DNA from: Zwartia hollandica
Lineage (GTDB): Bacteria; Pseudomonadota; Gammaproteobacteria; Burkholderiales; Burkholderiaceae_B
Assembly (NCBI RefSeq): GCF_019923725.1
Contig: NZ_JAHXRI010000007.1
Location: 248,001 to 312,000 of the forward strand
Length of the DNA stretch: 64,000 nt
Direction: 5' to 3'
Shown here piece by piece: positions 56,488 through 64,000 of the stretch (position 1 is its first letter; each line of letters begins with the position of its first letter). The position numbers and the translations under genes were made by a program. The notes under the pieces are model-generated. The model ran no database searches and was not told the origin of the DNA. It was given only the letters and a program-made list of their open reading frames with translations.

Positions 56488-57791
56488 GCCGACGTCGCCT
56501 CCTGGGCGCCGCCACGACTCTTTTATTACTCCCAGTTATCCCGCGCATTGCGATGGCCGCACAGTTACTCGCTGTGCGCACTTGGCCTGCAGACGAATAC
56601 ACTCGCGTGACGCTAGAGCTTGATAGTGAATTACGCGCGGAACATTTCACTCTCGAAAATCCACATCGTATGGTCGTTGATATTCAAGGTATGGATGTCA
56701 ACCCCGCACTTAACGAGCTCGTGCGCAAAGTTCGACCTGATGATCCCTACATTCAATCGCTACGCGTGGCGCAGAACCGCTCGAATGTCGTGCGTATCGT
56801 TTTTGATTTGAAACAAGCGATAGCACCGCAAGTGTTTACGCTCAAGCCGGTTGGGAATTACAAGTACAGACTGGTTCTAGACTTGTATCCAAAGAACGCG
56901 CAAGACCCCCTCGCCGCGCTTCTAAAAAAGAATCCGCAGAAGATGGAAGAAGATCCACTGGCGCGCATTCTTGAAGATATCGGACGCAATCCAAAGGGCA
57001 CAGGCAGGGCAACGATGCCTGTCATCCCAAACTCCGTTGCGCCCCCAATCGAAGCGAAGATCGCACCACAGCCCAACAATCGGCGTGGCCGCACCATAAC
57101 GATCGCGCTAGATCCCGGACACGGCGGAGAAGACCCAGGCGCAATCGGTAAAGGCGGCACCTACGAGAAAAACGTTGTGCTCGCAATCGCTCAGAAATTA
57201 AAAGCGCGGATCGATGCAACACCTGGAATGCGCGCCTACTTGACTCGAGATGGCGATTATTTCGTCCCCTTACACGTACGTGTTGAAAAAGCGCGTCGTG
57301 TAAAGGCTGATTTATTCGTGTCAATTCACGCAGATGCCTTTGTACGTCCCACTGCAGGAGGTAGCTCGGTCTATGTGTTGTCAGAACGCGGGGCCTCGAG
57401 CACAAGCGCGAGCTGGCTGGCTCAGAAAGAAAACGCCGCGGACTTGATCGGGGGCGTAAACCTCAATGTGCAAAATCAAAATATTGTAAAAATTTTGCTT
57501 GATCTATCTACTAGCGCCCAAATCAAAGATTCAACCAATCTAGCCATGCGGATGCTCGACGAACTGAAAAATGTTTACCGTTTACACAAACCTCAGGTTG
57601 AGTCGGCAGGCTTTGCAGTACTGAAAGCGCCTGATATGCCATCCATCTTGGTCGAAACAGCATTTATCAGCAATCCGGAAGAAGAGCGCATGCTGCGTAG
57701 CCAGGCTGCACAGGATAAGTTTGCACAGGCACTGCATAGCGGCATCAATCGCTTCTTCGCCGCAAATCCCCACTTGATCGCCTCGCGTTAG
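56430..57791 (+). CDS. amiC: N-acetylmuramoyl-L-alanine amidase AmiC
   Basis: 453 residues. A twin-arginine signal (SRRRLLGAATTLLLLPVIPR, cleaved after AMA) is followed by an AMIN domain (about 47-155), a linker, and an Amidase_3 domain (about 220-445) with zinc ligands in ALDPGHGGEDPG, YEKNVVLAIA and VSIHADAF, and Glu in VETAFISN. Splits septal peptidoglycan during division. The start lies 58 bp inside tsaE because the Tat signal needs those codons or nearly so. Confidence 0.94.
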   Translation: MDQRFASSLDGEPSNTRALSRRRLLGAATTLLLLPVIPRIAMAAQLLAVRTWPADEYTRVTLELDSELRAEHFTLENPHRMVVDIQGMDVNPALNELVRKVRPDDPYIQSLRVAQNRSNVVRIVFDLKQAIAPQVFTLKPVGNYKYRLVLDLYPKNAQDPLAALLKKNPQKMEEDPLARILEDIGRNPKGTGRATMPVIPNSVAPPIEAKIAPQPNNRRGRTITIALDPGHGGEDPGAIGKGGTYEKNVVLAIAQKLKARIDATPGMRAYLTRDGDYFVPLHVRVEKARRVKADLFVSIHADAFVRPTAGGSSVYVLSERGASSTSASWLAQKENAADLIGGVNLNVQNQNIVKILLDLSTSAQIKDSTNLAMRMLDELKNVYRLHKPQVESAGFAVLKAPDMPSILVETAFISNPEEERMLRSQAAQDKFAQALHSGINRFFAANPHLIASR

Positions 57792-57854
57792 GTTTTAGCC
57801 GCAAGAGCCACGACATAGCTCTAAAATAGGTGCTTCATATTTGTTGCGCCTGCC

Positions 57855-59666
57855 ATGCCAAACCGCCGCCCCATCTGCGCTCTCCCCGACTTACTCATTA
57901 GCCAAATCGCAGCCGGCGAGGTCATTGAGCGACCTGCCTCTGTGCTCAAGGAACTCGTGGAGAATGCGGTCGACGCAGGTGCTCAGTCTGTTGAGATTCG
58001 CCTTGAAGCCGGGGGTATTCGACGCATCGCAGTCATTGATGACGGCGCTGGAATTCCCCCTCATGAACTTGCACTTGCTTTGACGCGTCATGCAACGAGC
58101 AAAATCACATCGCTTGATGAACTGGAATCCGTGCACTCGATGGGCTTCAGGGGTGAAGCGCTCGCCTCGATTGCAGCAGTCTCGCAGCTAACGCTCATCT
58201 CACGTACGCGCGATGCCGATCACGCCTGGAGCCTGGCACCTGGCTCAACAAGCCCAGTGGCCGCAGCGGGTGCGCAAGGAACAACCGTCGAGGTTAAGTA
58301 TCTTTTTGACGCCGTTCCTGCACGGCGTAAATTTCTTCGCGCTGAACCAACAGAGTTCGGACACTGCATTGATGCAATTGAGCGCATTGCCCTCGCCTTT
58401 CCTGAAGTTAGCTTTCGCGTTTTTCATAATGAGCGTGCGGTCCGCCAATGGTTACCCGCATCGGCACTCAAACGCATCAGTGATGTGTTGGGTGACGAAT
58501 TCAACGAACACGGCATCGAAGTCAACGCCGAGAGTGGTCCAATTTCACTGCTAGGGGTCATCACACGTCCAACCGCAGCACGCGCGCGCGCAGATCGTCA
58601 ATTCCTCTTTGTGAATGGTCGACATGTACGCGACCGTACCGTGTCACACGCCATACGGAGTGCGTACGCGGATGTACTCCATGGCGATCGTCAGCCGGCC
58701 TTTGTATTATTTTTACAGATTGATCCAAGCGCAGTGGATGTCAACGTACATCCAGCAAAACACGAGGTCCGCTTTCGCGACACAGGTGCGGTACACCGCT
58801 TTGTATCGCACACCATCACCCGAGCTTTGTCCGGCACAGCGGGTGCGCACCAAGTCAACCCTGCAGTCTTCACAGATCAGGGTGCGCAATCTTGGTCGCA
58901 CATTGGCAACACCCAAACGCCCTACAACACAGCCTCGTCCTTTTCATCATCTGCTCCGCCGGGGCAGGCAACATGGCAACCGACTTCGCAGGCTGCCTTG
59001 CATCTTCGCGAGCCCACAGGCACCGCAGGGGGACTTAAAGACTGGGAAACCCTGTACCAACCGGTGGCCCAAGACGCTCCCACTTGGCCGCTGGGACGTG
59101 CGTTAGCGCAGGTGCACGGCATCTACATCTTGTCGCAGACAAGTTCAGGACTCGCCCTAATCGACATGCATGCGGCGCACGAACGCGTAGTCTACGAGCA
59201 ACTCAAACACGCGCTCGACGCACAGACGTTGCCTCAGCAAGCGCTGTTAGTGCCTGTCGTGTTTCGAGTAACAGATAAAGAGATTGCACTCGCCGAGGAG
59301 TGCAAAGAGCAACTTGCCATGCTCGGCTTTGAAATGGCTGCCTCAGGACCGCAAGCCCTGACCCTTCGGTCAGTGCCTGCCTTGCTCGCGCGTGGGGACC
59401 TTGAGGCCCTCGCCCGAGGCATACTGCGCGATCTCGAACAGGTAGGAGCCAGCAGACTACTGACAGAGCAGCGTAATACGCTGCTTGCGACGATGGCGTG
59501 CCATGGTGCCGTGCGCGCCAATCGTCAGCTATCGATCGAAGAGATGAACGCACTACTTCGGCAAATGGAGCAAACCGAACGTGCTGACCAATGCAACCAT
59601 GGCCGTCCCACCTGGGTCCACTGGAATGTATCGGACTTAGATAAATTCTTTTTGCGCGGCCAATGA
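57855..59666 (+). CDS. mutL: DNA mismatch-repair protein MutL
   Basis: 603 residues. GHKL ATPase motifs [19 protein letters not shown] and SMGFRGEAL at the N-terminus. The C-terminal domain carries [12 protein letters not shown], which fits the endonuclease motif DQHAxxExxxxE except for Met at position two, plus [10 protein letters not shown] and CNHGRP. So this MutL may nick DNA itself, as in bacteria without MutH. Overlaps miaA by 4 bp. Confidence 0.95.
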   Translation: MPNRRPICALPDLLISQIAAGEVIERPASVLKELVENAVDAGAQSVEIRLEAGGIRRIAVIDDGAGIPPHELALALTRHATSKITSLDELESVHSMGFRGEALASIAAVSQLTLISRTRDADHAWSLAPGSTSPVAAAGAQGTTVEVKYLFDAVPARRKFLRAEPTEFGHCIDAIERIALAFPEVSFRVFHNERAVRQWLPASALKRISDVLGDEFNEHGIEVNAESGPISLLGVITRPTAARARADRQFLFVNGRHVRDRTVSHAIRSAYADVLHGDRQPAFVLFLQIDPSAVDVNVHPAKHEVRFRDTGAVHRFVSHTITRALSGTAGAHQVNPAVFTDQGAQSWSHIGNTQTPYNTASSFSSSAPPGQATWQPTSQAALHLREPTGTAGGLKDWETLYQPVAQDAPTWPLGRALAQVHGIYILSQTSSGLALIDMHAAHERVVYEQLKHALDAQTLPQQALLVPVVFRVTDKEIALAEECKEQLAMLGFEMAASGPQALTLRSVPALLARGDLEALARGILRDLEQVGASRLLTEQRNTLLATMACHGAVRANRQLSIEEMNALLRQMEQTERADQCNHGRPTWVHWNVSDLDKFFLRGQ

Positions 59667-60604
59667 GCCAATACACGAGCGAAACGCTGATCTGTTTAGC
59701 GGGTCCGACGGCCTCAGGCAAAAGCGCTGCAGCGCGCGCGATTGCTAAGCGTTGGCCGGTCGAAATCATTAACGTCGACTCGGCAACCATCTATCGCGGC
59801 ATGGACATTGGTACGGCGAAACCCTCGGAGGCAGAACAACGCGAGACCCCCCACCATCTGCTAAACATCCTCGATCCTCTTGAGACCTATTCGGCTGCAA
59901 ACTTTCGGCGTGATGCGTTACGTTGCGTGCAAGAAATACGTGCGCGCGGCAACATACCTCTGCTGTCAGGCGGGACAATGCTTTACTTTAAAGCACTGCG
60001 AGATGGGCTCAACGACTTACCGGGCGCTGACCCGGCGATCAGGCTCGAGCTAGAACAACGCGCAGCAACGATCGGTTGGCCAGCAATGCATGACCAGCTC
60101 GCGCAAGTCGATCCGGAAACTGCGAAGCGTTTGTCTCCCAACGACAGCCAACGCATCCAACGCGCACTAGAGATTTGGCGCGTGAGCGGTACCCCCATGT
60201 CCGTGCTGCTCAACGCACCAGCGCAGCAAGATATCCCGATCAAGACTCTGACCCTAAGTCTCGAACCAACCGAACGAAGCATCCTGCACGAGACCATCGC
60301 TCTGAGGTTTGATCAAATGCTTGAAGCGGGTTTGTTAAACGAGGTGAGAACTTTGCATGCGCGTGGAGACTTGCACACAAACCTACCTTCGGTCCGTTGC
60401 GTCGGTTACCGACAGCTTTGGAGTCTTCTTGAGGGTGAAATTGATTATTCAGAAGCAAGATTGCAAGCCATCGCAGCGACCAGACAACTAGCCAAACGTC
60501 AGCTCACCTGGCTAAGGAGTCTGCCAGAACGAAAAACCATTCAAGCCTGCGCATCGGCCACGGAGGAAACCGTTGTGCAGGAAGTAGGCAGACTTCTCGA
60601 TTAA
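59663..60604 (+). CDS. miaA: tRNA dimethylallyltransferase
   Basis: 313 residues. P-loop [42 protein letters not shown] and [10 protein letters not shown] are the family motifs. Adds dimethylallyl to A37 of UNN-decoding tRNAs. Coupled to mutL; convergent with purM. Confidence 0.95.
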   Translation: MSQYTSETLICLAGPTASGKSAAARAIAKRWPVEIINVDSATIYRGMDIGTAKPSEAEQRETPHHLLNILDPLETYSAANFRRDALRCVQEIRARGNIPLLSGGTMLYFKALRDGLNDLPGADPAIRLELEQRAATIGWPAMHDQLAQVDPETAKRLSPNDSQRIQRALEIWRVSGTPMSVLLNAPAQQDIPIKTLTLSLEPTERSILHETIALRFDQMLEAGLLNEVRTLHARGDLHTNLPSVRCVGYRQLWSLLEGEIDYSEARLQAIAATRQLAKRQLTWLRSLPERKTIQACASATEETVVQEVGRLLD

Positions 60605-60628
60605 AACCACTGCCTCCGCGACACGCAC

Positions 60629-61675
60629 TTAGACAACGACGGTCTGTGCATCAGTTGTCTGACAACCCTGAATAACACCCAAGCTGTAGACCATCTCACC
60701 TTGCGCAGTCAAAGCCTGACTGATCGCTTGTGCATCTTGAGCGCTGACGACAACCACCATACCGACACCGCAATTAAAGACGCGATACATCTCTGTATCA
60801 GCTACCCCGCCTTGCTGCTGGAGCCAAGTGAATAGTTTGGGCATTTGCCAAGCATCGCGCTGCAGCTTAGCCTGCAGGCCTGGCTGCAAGATCCGGGGCA
60901 CATTATCCAACAAGCCACCGCCCGTAATATGGGCAAGCCCTTTTACTTTGGAACCAAACTCCTTCAAAACAGCTAGCACGGGTTTGACATAAAGGCGCGT
61001 TGGCGCCATCACCACGTCGGCAAGAGGCTGTCCGAAAAAGTCTTGTGCTGGCTTTGCCCCAGCACGCTGCAAAATCTTGCGCAACAATGAATAGCCATTA
61101 GAGTGCGCACCGCTGGAGGCGAGCCCCAACACAACGTCGCCTGGCTGGATCGACTTGCCATCAATCAGCGCCGACTTTTCCGCTGCACCCACAGCAAAAC
61201 CAGCCAGATCGTACTCACCATCGGGATACATTCCTGGCATTTCCGCGGTTTCCCCGCCGATTAAGGCGCAACCGGATAATTCACAGCCGCGTGCAATGCC
61301 GCCGACTACTTGCGCTGCCACATCCACCGAAAGTTTGCCGCAGGCAAAATAATCGAGAAAAAACAGCGGTTCTGCGCCTTGCACCAAAATATCGTTCACG
61401 CTCATCGCAACCAAGTCGATACCAACCGTATCGTGGCGCTGCCAATCAAAAGCCAGCTTCAGCTTGGTACCAACGCCGTCCGTACCCGACACCAACACAG
61501 GCTCTTTGTAGCGCTTAGGCACCTCAAACAAAGCTCCAAACCCCCCGATTCCCGCAAGGACACCCTCACGCATGGTGCGAGCGGCCATCGGTTTAATCCG
61601 ATCAACAAGGGCGTCACCTGCATCAATATCGACGCCGGCGTCACGGTACGTAAGAGGAGTTTGTGGTTGAGTCAT
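60629..61675 (-). CDS. purM: Phosphoribosylformylglycinamidine cyclo-ligase
   Basis: 348 residues. [44 protein letters not shown] and [13 protein letters not shown] are diagnostic. Makes AIR in purine synthesis. Divergent from hda with a 71-bp gap, the usual Burkholderiales order. Confidence 0.96.
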   Translation of the reverse strand: MTQPQTPLTYRDAGVDIDAGDALVDRIKPMAARTMREGVLAGIGGFGALFEVPKRYKEPVLVSGTDGVGTKLKLAFDWQRHDTVGIDLVAMSVNDILVQGAEPLFFLDYFACGKLSVDVAAQVVGGIARGCELSGCALIGGETAEMPGMYPDGEYDLAGFAVGAAEKSALIDGKSIQPGDVVLGLASSGAHSNGYSLLRKILQRAGAKPAQDFFGQPLADVVMAPTRLYVKPVLAVLKEFGSKVKGLAHITGGGLLDNVPRILQPGLQAKLQRDAWQMPKLFTWLQQQGGVADTEMYRVFNCGVGMVVVVSAQDAQAISQALTAQGEMVYSLGVIQGCQTTDAQTVVV

Positions 61676-61746
61676 GGAGAAAAATCGCTGTTGTGTGACA
61701 ATTGTGGGGTTTGAACCATCATTTTCACCAATTTTACGATGAGTCG

Positions 61747-62448
61747 ATGAGTCGGCAATTACTTCTGGAAATCATCCCCGCTCAGGGGCCGACGTTAGCC
61801 GCGACGGTAATGGGTGCTAATGCCGCTGCCATCTCGGCTGTGACGGGCCTAGAACGGGGGCGAGCGCTCTATCTTTGGGGGCCACCAGGCTCAGGGCGCA
61901 GCCATCTGCTGCGCGCAATCGCTGGGTCTAGGTCTACCCTATTGCTCGGCGCTGGCACCTCAGCCAGCGCCATGATGGCCCTTGCAACCAACCCCACTCT
62001 TGAAAAAGCCGCTGAAGTTATCGCAGTAGACGACATCCAGGAGCTCGACGAGCCACAGCAGGCGGCCGTATTTGCCCTGTACAATCGCTGGCGTGAGTTA
62101 GCCTCGACTGCAGCGGCATTCGCGCTTGTCGTTACTGGGGATCGCGCTCCGCTGTCGATGTCGTTGCGCGAAGATTTACGTACCCGCTTAGGCTGGGATC
62201 TTGTATTCCGGCTCGAACCCCTCTCGGATACAGACAAATCCGAAGCACTCGTGACCTATGCCAAACAGCAAGGACTACCGCTTTCCTCTGACGTGCTGGA
62301 CTGGATGCTGACACATTACTCACGCGACATTCGCCAGCTCTTCGCCTTAATCGATGCCTTAGACCGCTACTCTCTGTCCAAGCACCGTACGATCACGGTT
62401 CCTCTCGTACGACTGATGCTAGCCGACCGTGAATTTCTCCAATCATGA
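61747..62448 (+). CDS. hda: DnaA-homologous regulator Hda
   Basis: 233 residues from the ATG at 61747. [15 protein letters not shown] (Walker A with Arg in place of Lys, as in Hda), [11 protein letters not shown] (Walker B), and the AAA lid at the C-terminus; no DNA-binding domain IV. With the clamp it triggers DnaA-ATP hydrolysis. The clamp-binding motif near the N-terminus reads RQLLLEI. Overlaps the HAD gene by 4 bp. Confidence 0.92.
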   Translation: MSRQLLLEIIPAQGPTLAATVMGANAAAISAVTGLERGRALYLWGPPGSGRSHLLRAIAGSRSTLLLGAGTSASAMMALATNPTLEKAAEVIAVDDIQELDEPQQAAVFALYNRWRELASTAAAFALVVTGDRAPLSMSLREDLRTRLGWDLVFRLEPLSDTDKSEALVTYAKQQGLPLSSDVLDWMLTHYSRDIRQLFALIDALDRYSLSKHRTITVPLVRLMLADREFLQS

Positions 62449-63143
62449 CCTATAAAAAACTCGCTCTGTTCGACTTAGATCACACACTACTCCCTTTGGA
62501 TAGCGATTATCAATGGGCCATCTTTATGGCCGAAACCGGACGTGCCGGAGACCCTGCAGAGGCACTGCGCCGCAATCAAGAGTTAATGGATCGTTACAAC
62601 GCAGGTGAGCTCACAGCCGAGCAGGCCGCCGAGTTCATGCTCGGCCTCCTTGCTGCACATCCACCGCACTTGCTTGCAGCATGGCACGAGGAATTTATGC
62701 AAAAAGTGATTCGTCCGGCGATGACCGCTCAAGCGATTGCGCTAGTCGAAAAACACCTACAAGCAGGCGATCTATGTGCGGTCGTGACCGCCACGAACAG
62801 CTTCGTGACCTCTCCCATTGCACGCGCCTTCGGTATCCCAACATTAATTGCAACTGAACCCGAGTATCAGGCTGGACGCTACACCGGAAAGATTTCAGGC
62901 ACGCCCAGCTTCAAACATGGCAAGGTTATTCGCGTCGAAAGCTGGCTAGCAAGCCTTGGAAAGACGTTGCAGGATTTTGAAACTTCACATTTCTACAGTG
63001 ACTCATCCAACGATCTTCCCTTGCTAGAGGTCGTCACGCACCCCATCGCAACCAACCCAAGCCCCGGCCTACTTGCAGTTGCGCAAGAGCGCACCTGGCC
63101 CGTGCTCAACCTATTTAATCAGTTGTCCGATAAAAAATCCTGA
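62445..63143 (+). CDS. HAD-superfamily IB phosphatase (SerB-like)
   Basis: 232 residues. Nucleophile Asp in LALFDLDHTLLPLDSD, Thr in VVTATNSF, Lys in SFKHGKVIRVE, and the metal Asp pair in YSDSSNDLPLLE. Homologues are phosphoserine or histidinol-phosphate-type phosphatases. It is the link between hda and pcnB, overlapping hda by 4 bp and pcnB by 1 bp. Confidence 0.88.
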   Translation: MTYKKLALFDLDHTLLPLDSDYQWAIFMAETGRAGDPAEALRRNQELMDRYNAGELTAEQAAEFMLGLLAAHPPHLLAAWHEEFMQKVIRPAMTAQAIALVEKHLQAGDLCAVVTATNSFVTSPIARAFGIPTLIATEPEYQAGRYTGKISGTPSFKHGKVIRVESWLASLGKTLQDFETSHFYSDSSNDLPLLEVVTHPIATNPSPGLLAVAQERTWPVLNLFNQLSDKKS

Positions 63144-64000
63144 TGATCACCGATACACTCAAACGCTTTGTTGGAAAACTTTTAGGTCAGCAGCCAAAGG
63201 CGATGCGCCGGATTGGGCGAGCAAAGCACGGGATCGATCGACGCAATGTTTCACGTCATGCAATCAAAGTATGCGAAGTACTTCAGCACGAAGGTTATCA
63301 AGCCTACATTGTCGGCGGCGCTGTACGAGACCTCATCGTTGGACTTGAGCCGAAGGATTTCGATGTGGCAACAAACGCCACACCCGAGCAGATTCGCCCC
63401 CTATTTCGCCGGGCCCGGATTATCGGCCGTCGATTCCAGCTCGTCCATGTTGTCTTTGGTCAAGAAATCATTGAGACCTCAACCTTTCGCGCACCTGCGT
63501 CTGAATCGCAGGCGACCGACGACCATGGTCGCATCCTACGCGACAATGAGTTCGGCACGCATGCGCAAGACGCAGCAAGACGTGACTTCACCATCAACGC
63601 GTTGTATTACGACCCCACCACTGAAGAAGTGATCGACTACCACAATGGTGTAGAAGACCTTAAATCACGCACAGTCAGAATGATTGGCGACCCTCGTACC
63701 CGTTACCGTGAAGATCCCGTGCGAATGTTGCGTGCGGTGCGCTTTGCCGTAAAGTTAAAAGGGACAATTCATACCGATACGAAAGCACCCTTGCAATCGA
63801 TGGCAGAGCTAATCGAGAACGTACCCGCCTCTCGACTGTTTGACGAAATGCTCAAGCTATTGACCTGTGGTCATGCAATGGACTGTTTGCAGCAACTGCG
63901 GCAAGACGGCCTACATCAGGGTATTTTGCCCTTGCTAGATGTTGTGCTCGAACAGCCAGGTGGCGAAGAATTCATCGAACTCGCACTCGATCGCACCGAT
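63143..64000 (+). CDS. pcnB: Poly(A) polymerase I, 5' part (runs off window)
   Basis: 286 codons are open from the ATG at 63143 (overlapping the previous stop as TGATG) to the window end. YIVGGAVRDLIVGLEPKDFD with GG and DxD is the nucleotidyltransferase core; RRFQLVHVVFG separates PcnB from CCA-adding enzyme; RRDFTINALYYD and REDPVRMLRAVRFA follow. Adds 3' A-tails that speed RNA decay. The usual basic C-terminus is outside the window. Confidence 0.93.
   Translation, partial: MITDTLKRFVGKLLGQQPKAMRRIGRAKHGIDRRNVSRHAIKVCEVLQHEGYQAYIVGGAVRDLIVGLEPKDFDVATNATPEQIRPLFRRARIIGRRFQLVHVVFGQEIIETSTFRAPASESQATDDHGRILRDNEFGTHAQDAARRDFTINALYYDPTTEEVIDYHNGVEDLKSRTVRMIGDPRTRYREDPVRMLRAVRFAVKLKGTIHTDTKAPLQSMAELIENVPASRLFDEMLKLLTCGHAMDCLQQLRQDGLHQGILPLLDVVLEQPGGEEFIELALDRTD

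Noticed and set aside
1-64000. CRISPR arrays, insertion sequences, prophage, rRNA
   Set aside because: No regularly spaced repeats, transposase or phage genes, or rRNA sequence seen on reading both strands.

Overview
The window looks like core chromosome of a betaproteobacterium, order Burkholderiales and most likely Alcaligenaceae (Bordetella/Achromobacter/Orrella-like). The basis is gene content and order: dapA-bamC, rlmE-ftsH-folP-glmM with ppx, ppk and pstBACS next to them, yhbY and greA beside rlmE, carAB, dnaX-ybaB-recR preceded by a 4.5S RNA gene, tsaE-amiC-mutL-miaA, and purM divergent from hda-HAD-pcnB. Base composition by eye is a little over 50 % G+C, apart from one short AT-rich island near 19.5-19.65 kb. 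This placement comes from recognised families and synteny, not from a database search.

Layout. 0-2 kb (minus strand): a compact set made of an orphan MbtH-like protein, an orphan ParA ATPase, a Lys/Ala-rich protein with one membrane segment, and a further gene cut by the window edge. This is the least explained part of the window. 2.1-9.1 kb: dapA-bamC, a small M50 protease, a YrdC/YciO protein, tRNA-Arg(UCU), a parvulin, a solute-binding protein without a signal peptide, cardiolipin synthase and tRNA-His. 9.1-18.3 kb is accessory metabolism: an IlvD/Edd sugar-acid dehydratase with an RraA-family aldolase, an ArnT-like glycosyltransferase, and a divergent acyl-CoA synthetase-MFS-amidase group. 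18.3-19.5 kb: pterin reductase (FolM-like) and folB. 19.5-20 kb: AT-rich non-coding DNA, a strong terminator and tRNA-Pro.

20-27.6 kb is a phosphate/polyphosphate block: pstSCAB, ppk and ppx, with an 18-bp Pho-box-like site in front of both pstS and ppk. 27.6-33.7 kb holds glmM, folP, ftsH (TTG start), rlmE, yhbY and greA (with a terminator-like leader hairpin). 34-42.6 kb holds fpr, a TetR regulator, a histidine phosphatase, then on the minus strand carA-carB followed with no gap by a CaiB-type CoA-transferase and an SDR. 42.6-54 kb: transaldolase, recR-ybaB-dnaX, 4.5S RNA, an AddA/AddB-like helicase-nuclease pair, a 47-residue membrane protein gene, an MFS transporter and tRNA-Arg(CCU). 54-64 kb: xerD, an AEC transporter, tsaE, amiC, mutL, miaA, purM, hda, a HAD phosphatase and the start of pcnB.

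I see no insertion sequence, prophage, CRISPR array or rRNA. Most of the window is housekeeping. The points that deserve follow-up are the mbtH-parA-membrane protein set, the greA leader hairpin, the missing canonical carA start codon, the paired Pho boxes, and the small membrane protein in front of addB.
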